DNA of 64,000 nucleotides from Christiangramia oceanisediminis (GCF_022570735.2 NZ_JANCNS010000003.1:496001-560000); one strand, 5' to 3'; positions 44,032-51,818 are shown, numbered from the stretch's first letter. Notes: generated from the letters alone by a model not told the origin. Program-made: numbers and translations.

Positions 44032-45244
44032 TTTTATTATTTTTTCCGTCTACGAAATCCTGTAAATAGGAATATAGCGGGGTTAATTTTCCATTTTTTG
44101 TCATACATGCCCTGCCAAGGATCCCGTCTTTATCATCATTGAAAAAGGCTGGGATCACATGTTCCAGGAACATTTCTCCAAATCCTTCGCTGGCATCTTT
44201 AGGCAGTTCGCAGGGCAGGTTATCTACCGCCATAATGGCAATAGCTTTAGGATCCATAAAATCTGCCTCCGCTCCAGATTTCCGGTCATAACCATAAAAA
44301 GGCTCGGCGATAGTAGAAGGTCTTATGGTTGTAGCCACAGGTCCGGCGATATCACAGGAGATATCGGCCACATATTTTATTCGGAAATCCTTGTGACGAA
44401 CATCTTCTTTTGAATAGAAAACGGGTGCGCCCTCTCCATAAAAATGACCGGCTATAAAAACATCGCTGGTCTTGGCAAATTTCATGAAATCTGACTCATA
44501 GTTTTCAGGAACCTTATAAAATTCCTTTCGGCTACCTTCAGCGCCGTCTTTACGTTTTGCATAATCCAGCACGTCTATATGGCAGAACACAGGCTGGTCG
44601 AATTCGTTGACCAGGTAAGTTTCTGGTTCCACCTGTTTGACCTTTAAATGTTCGAGGATCTCACGGGCTCCATGAGCCACCTTTCCACTTCCGGTCAATA
44701 CGAATTTGTAGCCAGGTATTTCGATCGCATCCAGTTCTTCTAACATAGCGGCAAGGTCTGGCAGGTCTTCGGCTTTTGGCAAACGGAATCTGTTCTCCTT
44801 AATACCGATCGCACGAATACCATTATAAGCTCCTACCAGCCCGGCATAACGACCGAAACCTATCAATCTTGCCTGATCCGCACTGATAATCACTTCGTGA
44901 TCGTATAGTTCGATGTTTCGTGACAGGATCTCGCGAAGCAGGTCACGGTTATAAGGCTGCTTTTTGATGGTATGAGAGAAGAAAAAGTACTTTTTGTCAG
45001 GTATCAAATTAGGGATAGGTACTTCTTTTACTCCTAGAAGCACATCGCAATCGCTGATATCATCGGAAACTTCAAAACCTGCCTCACGATATTCATCATC
45101 GCTAAAGATCCTGATATCAGAACTTTCAACCTTGAAGGAGGCTTCCGGGAAGCGTTCCACTACTTTTTTAAGCATTAAAGGAGAGAAAACCACGCGCCGA
45201 TCAGGCGGAGTTTTTCGTTCTTTGATCAGGGCAAATTTTATCAT
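44021..45244 (-). CDS. alanine dehydrogenase/saccharopine dehydrogenase-like NAD(P) enzyme
   Basis: A 407-residue cytoplasmic dehydrogenase of the AlaDH/PNT superfamily. The N-terminal domain has FALIKERKTPPDRRVVFSP and KEVPIPNLIPDKKYFFFSH; the Rossmann part shows FVLTGSGKVAHGAREILEHL; late segments include YVADISCDIAGPVATTIRPST and FYGYDRKSG. The C-terminal features and length resemble saccharopine dehydrogenase (lysine-forming) homologs of Bacteroidota, but lysine catabolism is not shown by neighbours, so I leave the substrate open. A TATCTTTG -7 box lies at the complement of 45279-45286. Confidence 0.8.
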   Translation of the reverse strand: MIKFALIKERKTPPDRRVVFSPLMLKKVVERFPEASFKVESSDIRIFSDDEYREAGFEVSDDISDCDVLLGVKEVPIPNLIPDKKYFFFSHTIKKQPYNRDLLREILSRNIELYDHEVIISADQARLIGFGRYAGLVGAYNGIRAIGIKENRFRLPKAEDLPDLAAMLEELDAIEIPGYKFVLTGSGKVAHGAREILEHLKVKQVEPETYLVNEFDQPVFCHIDVLDYAKRKDGAEGSRKEFYKVPENYESDFMKFAKTSDVFIAGHFYGEGAPVFYSKEDVRHKDFRIKYVADISCDIAGPVATTIRPSTIAEPFYGYDRKSGAEADFMDPKAIAIMAVDNLPCELPKDASEGFGEMFLEHVIPAFFNDDKDGILGRACMTKNGKLTPLYSYLQDFVDGKNNKNEN

Positions 45245-45278
45245 TTCTGGTATAGCTTTTGTACTAATTGAAGAGTCT

Positions 45279-45308
45279 CAAAGATATAAATTTAAATCTG
45301 TATCTTTG
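45279..45308. promoter_or_regulatory. pair of divergent -7 boxes
   Basis: TATCTTTG is present on the minus strand (45279-45286, towards the dehydrogenase gene) and on the plus strand (45301-45308, towards the repeat/RNA region). Neither has a clear TTG at 19-21 bp, so strength is uncertain. Confidence 0.45.
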
Positions 45309-45356
45309 CTGGCCCGATCGTAATCTATGATCGGATTTCTTTGATTTAATGAAATG

Positions 45357-45420
45357 GTCATTCTGTCCCGATAATTCGGGAGATTCAGCATCTCTAAAGG
45401 TCCTGAAACGAGTTCAGGAC
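45357..45420. repeat. REP-like palindromic repeat, GTCA/GGAC ends (copy 2)
   Basis: It begins GTCATTCTGTCCCGA, contains GATTCAGCATCTCT, AAAGGTCCTGAAAC, and ends TTCAGGAC. Read on the minus strand, it matches the plan of the repeat at 27898-27966 (CAGGxTC-TTxAAG-GAGATGCTGAA). Confidence 0.6.
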
Positions 45421-45464
45421 GAATTCGAACTGGTTAAAATCTGACGATTTTAATCTTTCTCATT

Positions 45465-45609
45465 CGCGTTAGGGATAGCAGCGGAAATCCTTTTTATTTT
45501 GGCTCCCGACGGAGTTTATCCTGAGAGAAAGCCGAAGGGCTGAGCTGACAAAATAAAAAGATTGAAGCGAATAGCCCGGCCACGGAGCGAAAGCGAAGTG
45601 GAAACGCCC
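45465..45609 (+). ncRNA. candidate structured RNA element of Flavobacteriia
   Basis: The segment reads CGCGTTAGGGATAGCAGCGG, AATCC, then CTTTTTATTTTG, a variable loop, CAAAATAAAAAG, then GAAGCGAATAGCCCGGCC and AACGCCC. The 12-bp arms CTTTTTATTTTG and CAAAATAAAAAG pair perfectly. I recall the frame CGTTAGGGAT...AGCGGxxATCC...AGCGAATAGCCCG...AACGCCC as a frequent intergenic element in Flavobacteriia, perhaps the Rfam Flavo-1 motif; that name is uncertain. It lies about 90 bp upstream of ssrA. It has no open frame of note. Confidence 0.5.
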
Positions 45610-45628
45610 ACATTGAAATTAGAAGGCA

Positions 45629-45682
45629 GAAGTACGAAGTACGAATTGTTCGAAATTCTAACTTCGTAACTCGTACTTCGAG
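45629..45682. repeat. GTACGAAGTACGA inverted repeat before ssrA
   Basis: Seventeen bases at 45629-45645 (GAAGTACGAAGTACGAA) pair with 45663-45679 except for two central mismatches, forming a hairpin with a 17-base loop immediately upstream of the tmRNA gene. Confidence 0.5.
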
Positions 45683-45698
45683 AAGTTCTTTACATATT

Positions 45699-46095
45699 GG
45701 GGTCGACTTGGTTTTGACAGCGAGTCTAATTGAGTTGTAAGCACGTAGAGCGCTGGGATATAGCTCTTAAATCTCATATTTCACACTTTTTTAAACGGCG
45801 AGAATAACTACGCCTTGGCTGCGTAACCGAATCATAGTAGGTTTTGCTTAGTCCCGACAAGGTCGGGAGCCAAGATGTCTCGTGGAAGCCCTGATTTACG
45901 GCGTCCACAACAGAGGCACCGATAAAGTAAATATAGTGACCGCAGGGCCTTGATGCGGTTGCGAAACTTAAGCGAGGATACGTGTAAAGTTGGTGGTTTT
46001 CGGCCGGCTTTGCATCGACAACCAAGTGAAAACTAAACGTGTAGAAAGCAGCTGAATTGCTTGTTTGGACGAGGGTTCGAACCCCTCCGACTCCA
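45699..46095 (+). ncRNA. ssrA: tmRNA, tag GENNYALAA
   Basis: A transfer-messenger RNA of about 397 bases that rescues stalled ribosomes and tags the protein for degradation. The 5' arm GGGGTCG (45699-45705) pairs with CGACTCC (46088-46094, one G-U), with A46095 as discriminator; the 3' CCA is not encoded. The T-arm loop GGTTCGAACCCC is at about 46073-46085. The tag frame is 45797-45826: GGC resume codon, then E N N Y A L A A and TAA, a Bacteroidota-type tag ending in ALAA. A strong hairpin terminator follows. Several apparent reading frames across this RNA are false. Confidence 0.95.
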
Positions 46096-46118
46096 CTTTT
46101 TGAGTACCAAACTCAATC

Positions 46119-46153
46119 AAAAACCCCGAAATCCCAGGATTTACGGGGTTTTT
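46119..46153 (+). terminator. terminator after ssrA
   Basis: AAAAACCCCG and CGGGGTTTTT close a long hairpin whose inner part (AAATCC/GGATTT) also pairs; T-rich sequence follows. Confidence 0.85.
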
Positions 46154-46195
46154 CATTTTTAATGATATCGTTTAATATCAAATAATTGCACATTT

Positions 46196-46340
46196 AGCGA
46201 GACCAATACGGTGACCTAGTGCGAGACCAAAAAAAGGGTCTCGATAAACTCACAAACACTTGTTTTTCAATTCTTTAAGCTAAGTTAAAATTTAAAATCA
46301 TATGCTCTTTTTAGGTACTTTGCGAGACCAAGCGAGACCT
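46196..46340. repeat. GCGAGACC repeat array upstream of the integrase gene
   Basis: GCGAGACC occurs in direct orientation at 46197, 46221, 46322 and 46332, and as an inverted GGGTCTCG at 46236-46243. The pairs are spaced 24 and 10 bp apart, close to whole helical turns. The last two lie 3' of a TACTTTG -7-like sequence and 16-34 bp before the integrase ATG. This looks like a set of arm-type or regulator binding sites for the recombinase next to the ssrA attachment site. Confidence 0.6.
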
Positions 46341-46355
46341 AAAATTTGAAAAGCT

Positions 46356-47606
46356 ATGAGAACCGATTTTCACATCCACTTTCACATCCTTGAAAAAAAG
46401 AAGAATAAACGTGGGCTAGCCCCTATTTATTTAAGACTTACCGTTGACGGAAAAAGAAAAGAATATAGTATTTCCCGAAGAATACAGCCGGAATACTGGA
46501 ACGTTAAATTGCAGAAAGTCATGGGTAACAATCCTAATGAGAAAGAGATCAATACCCATATCAATAACCTTCGACATAAACTGAATAAAATTCACCAGGT
46601 ACTTTCAGATAATGACCAACCTATTACCGCTGCCGAAATGATCGCTCATTTAAAAGGTGAAAAGAAAAGGAAGCCAAAAATGACTCTGAAGGTATTTAAG
46701 GAGCATAATGAACAAATGGATCGCCTTTCCGGGAAAAGTATCTCTAAGAGCACCGCCAAGCGCTACTGGACCTGTTATAATCATGTTGAGCAGTTCATCA
46801 ACGAGGAATATAAGGCTGAGGATTACCCGATGAATGAGATTAACCACCAGTTCATTACCAAATTCGAATATTTTCTAAAGACCAAAAGGGAATGTAATCA
46901 TAACTCGGCATTGAAGTATGTGAACAATTTTAAAAAGATTATTCGCATTGCTTTGGCCAACCAGTGGATGGACCGGGATCCCTTCTATAATTACAAGGTG
47001 CAGTTTGAAACCGTGGAACGCGAATTCCTTACCCAGGAAGAAATCGACAAATTGATCGAAAAGGACTTGCACCTGGATCGGCTTAAATTAGTCAGGGACA
47101 TGTTCGTTTTTAGTTGTTATACCGGACTGGCCTATTCTGATGTCAAAAAACTTTCCGATGCTGACATCACGACCGGGATCGATGGCGGTAAATGGATAAG
47201 AATCAAAAGGAGCAAAACAAAATCCCTGAGCAGCATCCCACTCCTGCCTGTTGCGGAAGAAATTCTGGAACGTTATAAAGATCACCCCGAAGTGAAGAAC
47301 GGAAATTATGTTTTACCCGTATTGAGCAACCAGAAATCCAATGCTTTCTTAAAGGAGATCGCAGGCCTGTGCGGCATCAAAAAACCGCTCACCACTCACC
47401 TGGCCCGGCACACCTTCGCAACTACAGTAACATTGACGAATGGGGTGCCGATCGAGTCGGTAAGCAAAATGCTGGGGCACCAGGATCTTCGAACAACACA
47501 GCATTATGCAAAGATCGTTGACCGTAAGATCAGTGATGATATGAAAGCTCTAAGGGAAAAGCTGGATGCCCAGGCTTCTAAAAAGGATTCTAAGAAAAAA
47601 AGCTAG
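46356..47606 (+). CDS. tyrosine recombinase (Bacteroidota integrase)
   Basis: A 416-residue site-specific recombinase. Residues 1-90 are the arm-binding AP2-like domain (FHIHFHILEKKKNKRGLAPIYLRLTVDGKRKEYSISRRIQPEYWN region), about 110-215 the SAM-like core-binding domain, and about 225-400 the catalytic domain. Active-site residues seen are H348/R351 (THLARHTFATT), H375 (LGHQDLRTTQHYAK) and the nucleophile Y384. The usual first arginine of the TGLR motif is replaced by alanine (SCYTGLAYSD, A259), a change also reported for CTnDOT-type integrases. Its place just downstream of ssrA, a classic integration target, suggests a genomic island; the repeat array upstream supports this. No other mobility gene is in the window. 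Confidence 0.93.
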   Translation: MRTDFHIHFHILEKKKNKRGLAPIYLRLTVDGKRKEYSISRRIQPEYWNVKLQKVMGNNPNEKEINTHINNLRHKLNKIHQVLSDNDQPITAAEMIAHLKGEKKRKPKMTLKVFKEHNEQMDRLSGKSISKSTAKRYWTCYNHVEQFINEEYKAEDYPMNEINHQFITKFEYFLKTKRECNHNSALKYVNNFKKIIRIALANQWMDRDPFYNYKVQFETVEREFLTQEEIDKLIEKDLHLDRLKLVRDMFVFSCYTGLAYSDVKKLSDADITTGIDGGKWIRIKRSKTKSLSSIPLLPVAEEILERYKDHPEVKNGNYVLPVLSNQKSNAFLKEIAGLCGIKKPLTTHLARHTFATTVTLTNGVPIESVSKMLGHQDLRTTQHYAKIVDRKISDDMKALREKLDAQASKKDSKKKS

Positions 47607-47642
47607 TTAAGCAATAATAGTTTAATTAAATCAAGGGTTTTC

Positions 47643-48335
47643 TTAATCACAATTTCCCTCACTGGAACACGAATCCCCTTCGGAGCTCTTAAGCTCAGAT
47701 TTATTTTCCTCCCAGACTGTTTCTAAAGTCTGAAGAAAGGCTTCAACTGGCTGGGCTCCGGAAATTGCATATTTATCATCAAATACAAAGAATGGAACTC
47801 CTCGCACACCAATATTTCGAGCCTCCATCTCGTCCTGTTTCACTTCATATGCATAGGCATCTGAATTTAAAACCTGCTTAACCTCTTCAGCATCCAGGCC
47901 TATAGACGTAGCAACCTCTGAGAGAACGGAGATGTCATCAATATTCTTCCCTTCTTCAAAATGAACTTTAAAGAGAGCTTCCTTGATCTCATTCCCTAAG
48001 TCCCTGGTTTTAGCAAATTGAATAAGGCGATGCGCATTAAAAGAATTCGCTAAGATCCCTTTTTGAATATTCATTGAAATACCTGCTTCCTCAGCCATCT
48101 TTGTAGCTCCGCTGAACATCTGCAGGGCTTGCTCTTCACTTACACCTTTAGCCTTTACGAAATACTCCAGCATTGAGGTATGGGGATCGGTTTTTAAGGA
48201 TGGATCGAGTTGAAAGCTTTTCCAAACGATTTCTACTTTGTCTTTATTTGAAAACTTTTCCAGGGCGTCTTCAAATTTCTTTTTTCCTATATAACAAAAA
48301 GGACATCTAACATCTGACCAAATACTTACTTTCAT
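47643..48335 (-). CDS. FrnE-type DsbA family oxidoreductase
   Basis: A 230-residue thioredoxin-fold protein with an inserted helical domain. The active site is SDVRCPFCYIGKKKFEDAL (CPFC, residues 11-14 region), and the cis-proline is in GVRGVPFFVFDDKYAISGAQP. VWKSFQLDPSLKTDPHTSMLEYF is typical for FrnE/YwbO proteins. There is no signal peptide, so it is likely cytoplasmic. The C-terminus ends in a short Cys-containing tail (GDSCSSEGNCD), perhaps a redox switch. It lies between the integrase and a His-rich lipoprotein gene. Confidence 0.9.
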   Translation of the reverse strand: MKVSIWSDVRCPFCYIGKKKFEDALEKFSNKDKVEIVWKSFQLDPSLKTDPHTSMLEYFVKAKGVSEEQALQMFSGATKMAEEAGISMNIQKGILANSFNAHRLIQFAKTRDLGNEIKEALFKVHFEEGKNIDDISVLSEVATSIGLDAEEVKQVLNSDAYAYEVKQDEMEARNIGVRGVPFFVFDDKYAISGAQPVEAFLQTLETVWEENKSELKSSEGDSCSSEGNCD

Positions 48336-48473
48336 AGCTCACTTAAATTTTCCACTGGTTATTTTACCGGGGGAAATTTACAACAACTCTGCCAGAATGT
48401 GGATACAGGTAGCTTAATTCAACTGTGATAAACCTAACTTCGATTAATAAGTGTATCACTTCCAAAAAACTAA

Positions 48474-48506
48474 AAATCCCTCTTTACATCAAGCAAAAAG
48501 GGATTT
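48474..48506 (-). terminator. weak terminator after the His-rich lipoprotein gene
   Basis: AAATCCCT (48474-48481) pairs with AGGGATTT (48499-48506) across a 17-base loop; on the minus strand T-rich sequence follows. Confidence 0.4.
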
Positions 48507-48526
48507 CTAATCAGATTTAAAAGTTG

Positions 48527-48922
48527 TCATGCGCATGCGATAGTAATATTATGACTGTGTCCACTATCGGTTGTGGAAACCTTTGAAATAGTACTGCCCG
48601 GATTATCCTTTAAGGCTTGAAAATCAGTGTCATTAAGGGTGACCTGATGTATATGATCTGCTGATTGACCCAGATCATAAGTCTTGGTCGCACCTGCGGA
48701 AACATCTTCTTTAGAAACTGTTAGACTGTGGGTGTGGCTCTGGGCTGAACTTACCGTTGTACTAGTTCCATTTTCGACACAATCTTTTGCTACTGGTTCT
48801 GGGTCAGGGTCTGGTACTGAATTTCCATTGTCATCAGATCCTGAACATCCAATCATCGTAACTGCAGGGATACTTAACATAAGTCCCATTGTTGTTTTTT
48901 GAATAAATGTTTTTCTGTTCAT
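48527..48922 (-). CDS. small His-rich lipoprotein of unknown function
   Basis: A 131-residue exported protein. MNRKTFIQKTTMGLMLSIPAVTMIGCSG is a lipoprotein signal with IGC at about residue 26; the RKTFIQKT start loosely recalls Tat-like leaders but lacks twin arginine. After a Ser/Asp/Pro linker the domain holds three H-x-H motifs, SHTHSLTVS, ADHIHQVTL and GHSHNITIACA, each opening a beta-strand. This suggests a metal-binding beta-sandwich; that is inference. Two cysteines (DC in KDCVENG and the penultimate C) could form a disulfide. It lies upstream of the FrnE-type gene on the same strand. Confidence 0.72.
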   Translation of the reverse strand: MNRKTFIQKTTMGLMLSIPAVTMIGCSGSDDNGNSVPDPDPEPVAKDCVENGTSTTVSSAQSHTHSLTVSKEDVSAGATKTYDLGQSADHIHQVTLNDTDFQALKDNPGSTISKVSTTDSGHSHNITIACA

Positions 48923-49319
48923 AATCCTGCTTTTTAATTAACACACTTCTTGAATCATAACCAGCCATAGGTTAGAGAAGGTTGTGGGACATAATTAGCG
49001 GGGGGAGGTATAAATAAGTAAAGTTTATGCTTCAATAAACTTTTAGAATTGAATAATTATCAAAATTACAAAAAAATAAAAAATACTCTCATATAATTAG
49101 TGCTAATACTGAACATTTATTAAAAATAACCGAGAAACTTTAAATTATCATCTATTTGTTCTGATTTCATCCTTAAAATTTAATGCAAGCAGTAAATATT
49201 GCTATGTAAACCTGTTAAAATTGTAAGAATTATTTTGCAAAATACTGCACTTCAGATAAGATATTAGTAAATTAAGGAAGCCTCCCCTCGTTGTTTCAAT
49301 TCTGAAAATTGATGTCGTT
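48923..49319. other. AT-rich gap without a gene
   Basis: Between the divergently transcribed lipoprotein gene and the dehydrogenase pseudogene. It contains long A/T runs (notably 49040-49150) and no convincing reading frame, promoter box or repeat. It is more AT-rich than its neighbours, in line with an accessory origin. Confidence 0.6.
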
Positions 49320-50717
49320 ATGAAAAAATCTAAAATTTCAATCTTAAGGAATTCTGGAGGCAGCCTTGTAAATCCTGTATATTTCTTTTTAATATGCATT
49401 GCGCTTGGAATTTCTGGATGCTCAGATGATGATGACAACTCTCCACCGGACGAAGTAAACCAGTCTATCGATTTAATATTAATTGCTGAGAATATGGTTT
49501 CACCTGTGGGCCTTGTTCCCTCGCCCGATAATTCCGGTAATTTATACGTAATAGATTAGGTCGGAAAAATATGGATAATAGATGACTCCGGAACGTTGCT
49601 AGTAGATCCTTTCCTCGATGTCAGTTCACGGATGATCTCTTTAAATGCGAACTATGATGAAAGAGGCTTATTAGGTCTTGCCTTTCATCCAAACTATAGT
49701 TCTAATGGCCTCTTATATGTTTATTACACAGCTCCCCCGAATGCCGGAGGGCCCGCACCGGGAGAAATGTGGAATAACATAAGCAGAATATCGGAATTTC
49801 AGGTCTCAGGTACCGATCCAAACACGGTGATGGCTGGTTCAGAAAAAATAATTTTAGAAATAGACCAACCACAAGGGAACCATGAGGGAGGTACTATTGC
49901 TTTTGGTCCTGACAACTATTTATATATTTCCATTGGTGATGGAGGATCTTCTAATGATGTAGCCCCAGGACATGTAGAAGACTGGTATGAAGTGAATGAA
50001 GGAGGAAATGGCCAGGATGTTGAAGCCAATCTTTTAGGTAATATCCTCAGAATAGATATAGATGGTGGAGTCCCGTATAGTATTCCTGGTGATAACCCCT
50101 TTGTAGGTTCCGATGGGCTGGATGAAATTTATGCCTATGGCTTTAGAAATCCATTCCGGTTTTCCTTCGATATGGGAGGTGACAGACGTTTATTTGTAGG
50201 GGATGCCGGGCAGAATTTATATGAAGAAATAAGTGTAGTCGAAAATGGCGGAAATTATGGCTGGAACGTAAAAGAAGGAACTCATTGTTTCGATGCTTCC
50301 GATAATGAAAATGTCTTGGATGACTGTCCCAATACAGATAATTTGGGAAATGAACTAATAGATCCTGTAATAGAAATGAACAATGCTAATAATCCTGCTG
50401 GAGGTTCTACAGTAACCATAATTGGAGGATATGTATATAGAGGATCAATCCCGGAATTGAGTGGCCAATACGTGTTCGGGTCATTTTCAAAAGATTTTGA
50501 GCCTACCGGTGAAGTTTTCTTCGCAAACCCTTCGGGTCCAGGATTGTGGGATTTTGAAGAGTTGGATTTTAAAAGTACAACAGAAGATATAGGATATTAT
50601 TTAAAAGGTTTTGGCCAGGATCTGGAAGGCGAGATCTATCTAGCGGTATCAGAGATGCTTGGCCCCGCTGGAAATACCGGAAAAATTTATAAGATTGGAT
50701 TAGTGGATGACGAATAG
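49320..50717 (+). pseudogene. PQQ-dependent glucose/sorbosone dehydrogenase-like lipoprotein, interrupted by an amber codon
   Basis: One continuous frame encodes a 465-residue soluble sugar dehydrogenase, broken only by TAG at 49557-49559. The first part has a signal with lipobox SGC (about residue 34), an Asp-rich tether and PVGLVPSPDNSGNLYVID. The second resumes at once in the same frame with VGKIWIIDDSGTLLVDPFLDV and goes on through ERGLLGLAFHPNY, EGGTIAFGPDNYLYISIGDGG, DEIYAYGFRNPFRFSFD and LFVGDAGQNLYEEI. Homologs usually have a D-Q-x-G there, so a CAG to TAG change is likely. Either the gene is dead, the change is recent, or the base is a sequencing error. Confidence 0.8.
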
Positions 50718-50904
50718 AAATAATTCAATCTTAGTATGAGAAAATAACTGAAGTTCGAATTATTTAAATAAATACTACTGTTTCGGTTATCGTAATTAGA
50801 GGTAGTAGATGCCTGTTGGCCTGGTGTTTTATATTCGTACCTAAAATAGCAAATTTTTACTATCTATCCCCTATCCGAGTTATGAGCCTTAGGTAACTGG
50901 CGTT

Positions 50905-51345
50905 TTACTTATTTTCCTCGATTATATTTATTCCTGGATTGATCTCTTTTATTTTTTGAACAAATAATTCGTTGGACTCAGGGCTGATATAAATTTCATC
51001 ATATTTATTGTATTTAATGATCAGTCCTTTTGTGGCTAAAGCGGGTTTCAGTCCTGCCCAGAGACTTTTTCCGACGATTATTTCCCTGATTTTATCTATT
51101 TCGATTTTACCCTTTATTGGTCCACTTTGATAAAACAAGTATTTATCAGACAATTCATATTTAGTGGACATTAATATCCAAAAGAGCAGAATTAGAACTA
51201 AAATCAGCACCAGATCAGAAGGGAAAAATTCATAGTTAAATGAACTCTCTGAGAAGATTCGATAAGAGATAAAAACCAAAAACAAGCCGGTTAACCCAAA
51301 GGTTATAGCAAGAAATAAAGTACCTTTTTTAGCCTTGAACTTCAT
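50905..51345 (-). CDS. PH-domain-like membrane protein, hypothetical
   Basis: A 146-residue protein with two N-terminal membrane helices (about 8-27 GTLFLAITFGLTGLFLVFIS and 43-60 LVLILVLILLFWILMS) and a small soluble domain. The soluble part (YELSDKYLFYQSGPIKGKIEIDKIREI, then AGLKPALATKGLIIKYNKYDEIYISP, and FVQKIKEINPGI) follows the bacterial PH-domain pattern (YdbS/bPH2-like). Function is unknown. It is alone on the minus strand in the accessory region. Confidence 0.75.
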   Translation of the reverse strand: MKFKAKKGTLFLAITFGLTGLFLVFISYRIFSESSFNYEFFPSDLVLILVLILLFWILMSTKYELSDKYLFYQSGPIKGKIEIDKIREIIVGKSLWAGLKPALATKGLIIKYNKYDEIYISPESNELFVQKIKEINPGINIIEENK

Positions 51346-51361
51346 CTGTCTAATTTGACTT

Positions 51362-51583
51362 TTAATAAATCCTCACCTTATGGTCCAAATTAATATGCGA
51401 AGGCAGGTCATACAATTCTTCCTGTTTTTTTAAGTGATACCTTATCACCTTACCGAATTCTTTTCTGGTTACTAAAATTACACTTTTTCCAGAATACCCA
51501 GACCTTGTGAAGAAACGCCATGATGCCTGGCTTTTTAAAATCAATGGAACAACTACAAAAAAAAAGATTGCCTGGTTAGGCAA
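51362..51583 (-). CDS. doubtful short ORF overlapping the csp terminator
   Basis: A 73-codon open frame whose first residues lie inside the terminator hairpin of the cold-shock gene. The later part (GKSVILVTRKEFGKVIRYHL, then EELYDLPSHINLDHKVRIY) has protein-like composition, but I recognise no family. It may be a gene remnant or chance frame. An ATG nearer the recognisable part is lacking. Confidence 0.25.
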   Translation of the reverse strand: MPNQAIFFFVVVPLILKSQASWRFFTRSGYSGKSVILVTRKEFGKVIRYHLKKQEELYDLPSHINLDHKVRIY

Positions 51584-51588
51584 TCTTT
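51563..51588 (-). terminator. terminator after the cold-shock gene
   Basis: AAAGATTGCC (51563-51572) pairs with GGCAATCTTT (51579-51588) around TGGTTA; the minus-strand side is followed by a long T-run. Confidence 0.85.
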
Positions 51589-51620
51589 AATTCAGATTTT
51601 ATGTAAAAAATTGTTACAAA

Positions 51621-51818
51621 TTAGTAAACAACTTCAACCTTAACAGCATTTAAGCCTTTTTTTCCTTGTTCGGTGATATACTGAACTTTGTCATCTTCTC
51701 GGATGTCATCAATTAAACCAGTGGAATGTACAAAAATATCTTCGCCTGATTCGTTTGAAGTAATAAACCCAAATCCTTTTGAGTTGTTAAAAAATTTTAC
51801 TGTGCCTTCTTGCATCAT
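51621..51818 (-). CDS. cold-shock protein (CspA family)
   Basis: A 65-residue single cold-shock domain that binds single-stranded RNA and DNA. The RNP1 motif is NSKGFGFIT (about 13-21) and RNP2 is EDIFVHSTG (26-34); EGTVKFFN opens the domain and GLNAVKVEVVY closes it. Two adjacent ATG codons (51818, 51815) could start it. A TATGTTTG -7 box at the complement of 52011-52018 would give a leader of about 185 bases, as is common for cold-regulated csp genes. A strong terminator follows. Confidence 0.93.
   Translation of the reverse strand: MMQEGTVKFFNNSKGFGFITSNESGEDIFVHSTGLIDDIREDDKVQYITEQGKKGLNAVKVEVVY

Noticed and set aside
46070-46095. Second copy of the ssrA 3' end (attR) downstream in the window
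   Set aside because: I looked for the GGTTCGAACCCC and CCGACTCCA words to 64000 by eye and found none; a computed search could still find a diverged copy.
45774-46156. Minus-strand reading frames across the tmRNA region
   Set aside because: They are the mirror of ssrA; peptides of this kind (for example GFEPSSKQ) are well-known false calls over tmRNA genes.
46196-46340. GCGAGACC array as a CRISPR
   Set aside because: Repeats are only 8 bp, irregularly spaced and partly inverted, with no spacer pattern or cas gene.
47643-48922. FrnE-type gene and His-rich lipoprotein as cargo of a defence island
   Set aside because: No nuclease, methyltransferase, NTPase or other defence domain is present between the integrase and the permease cluster.
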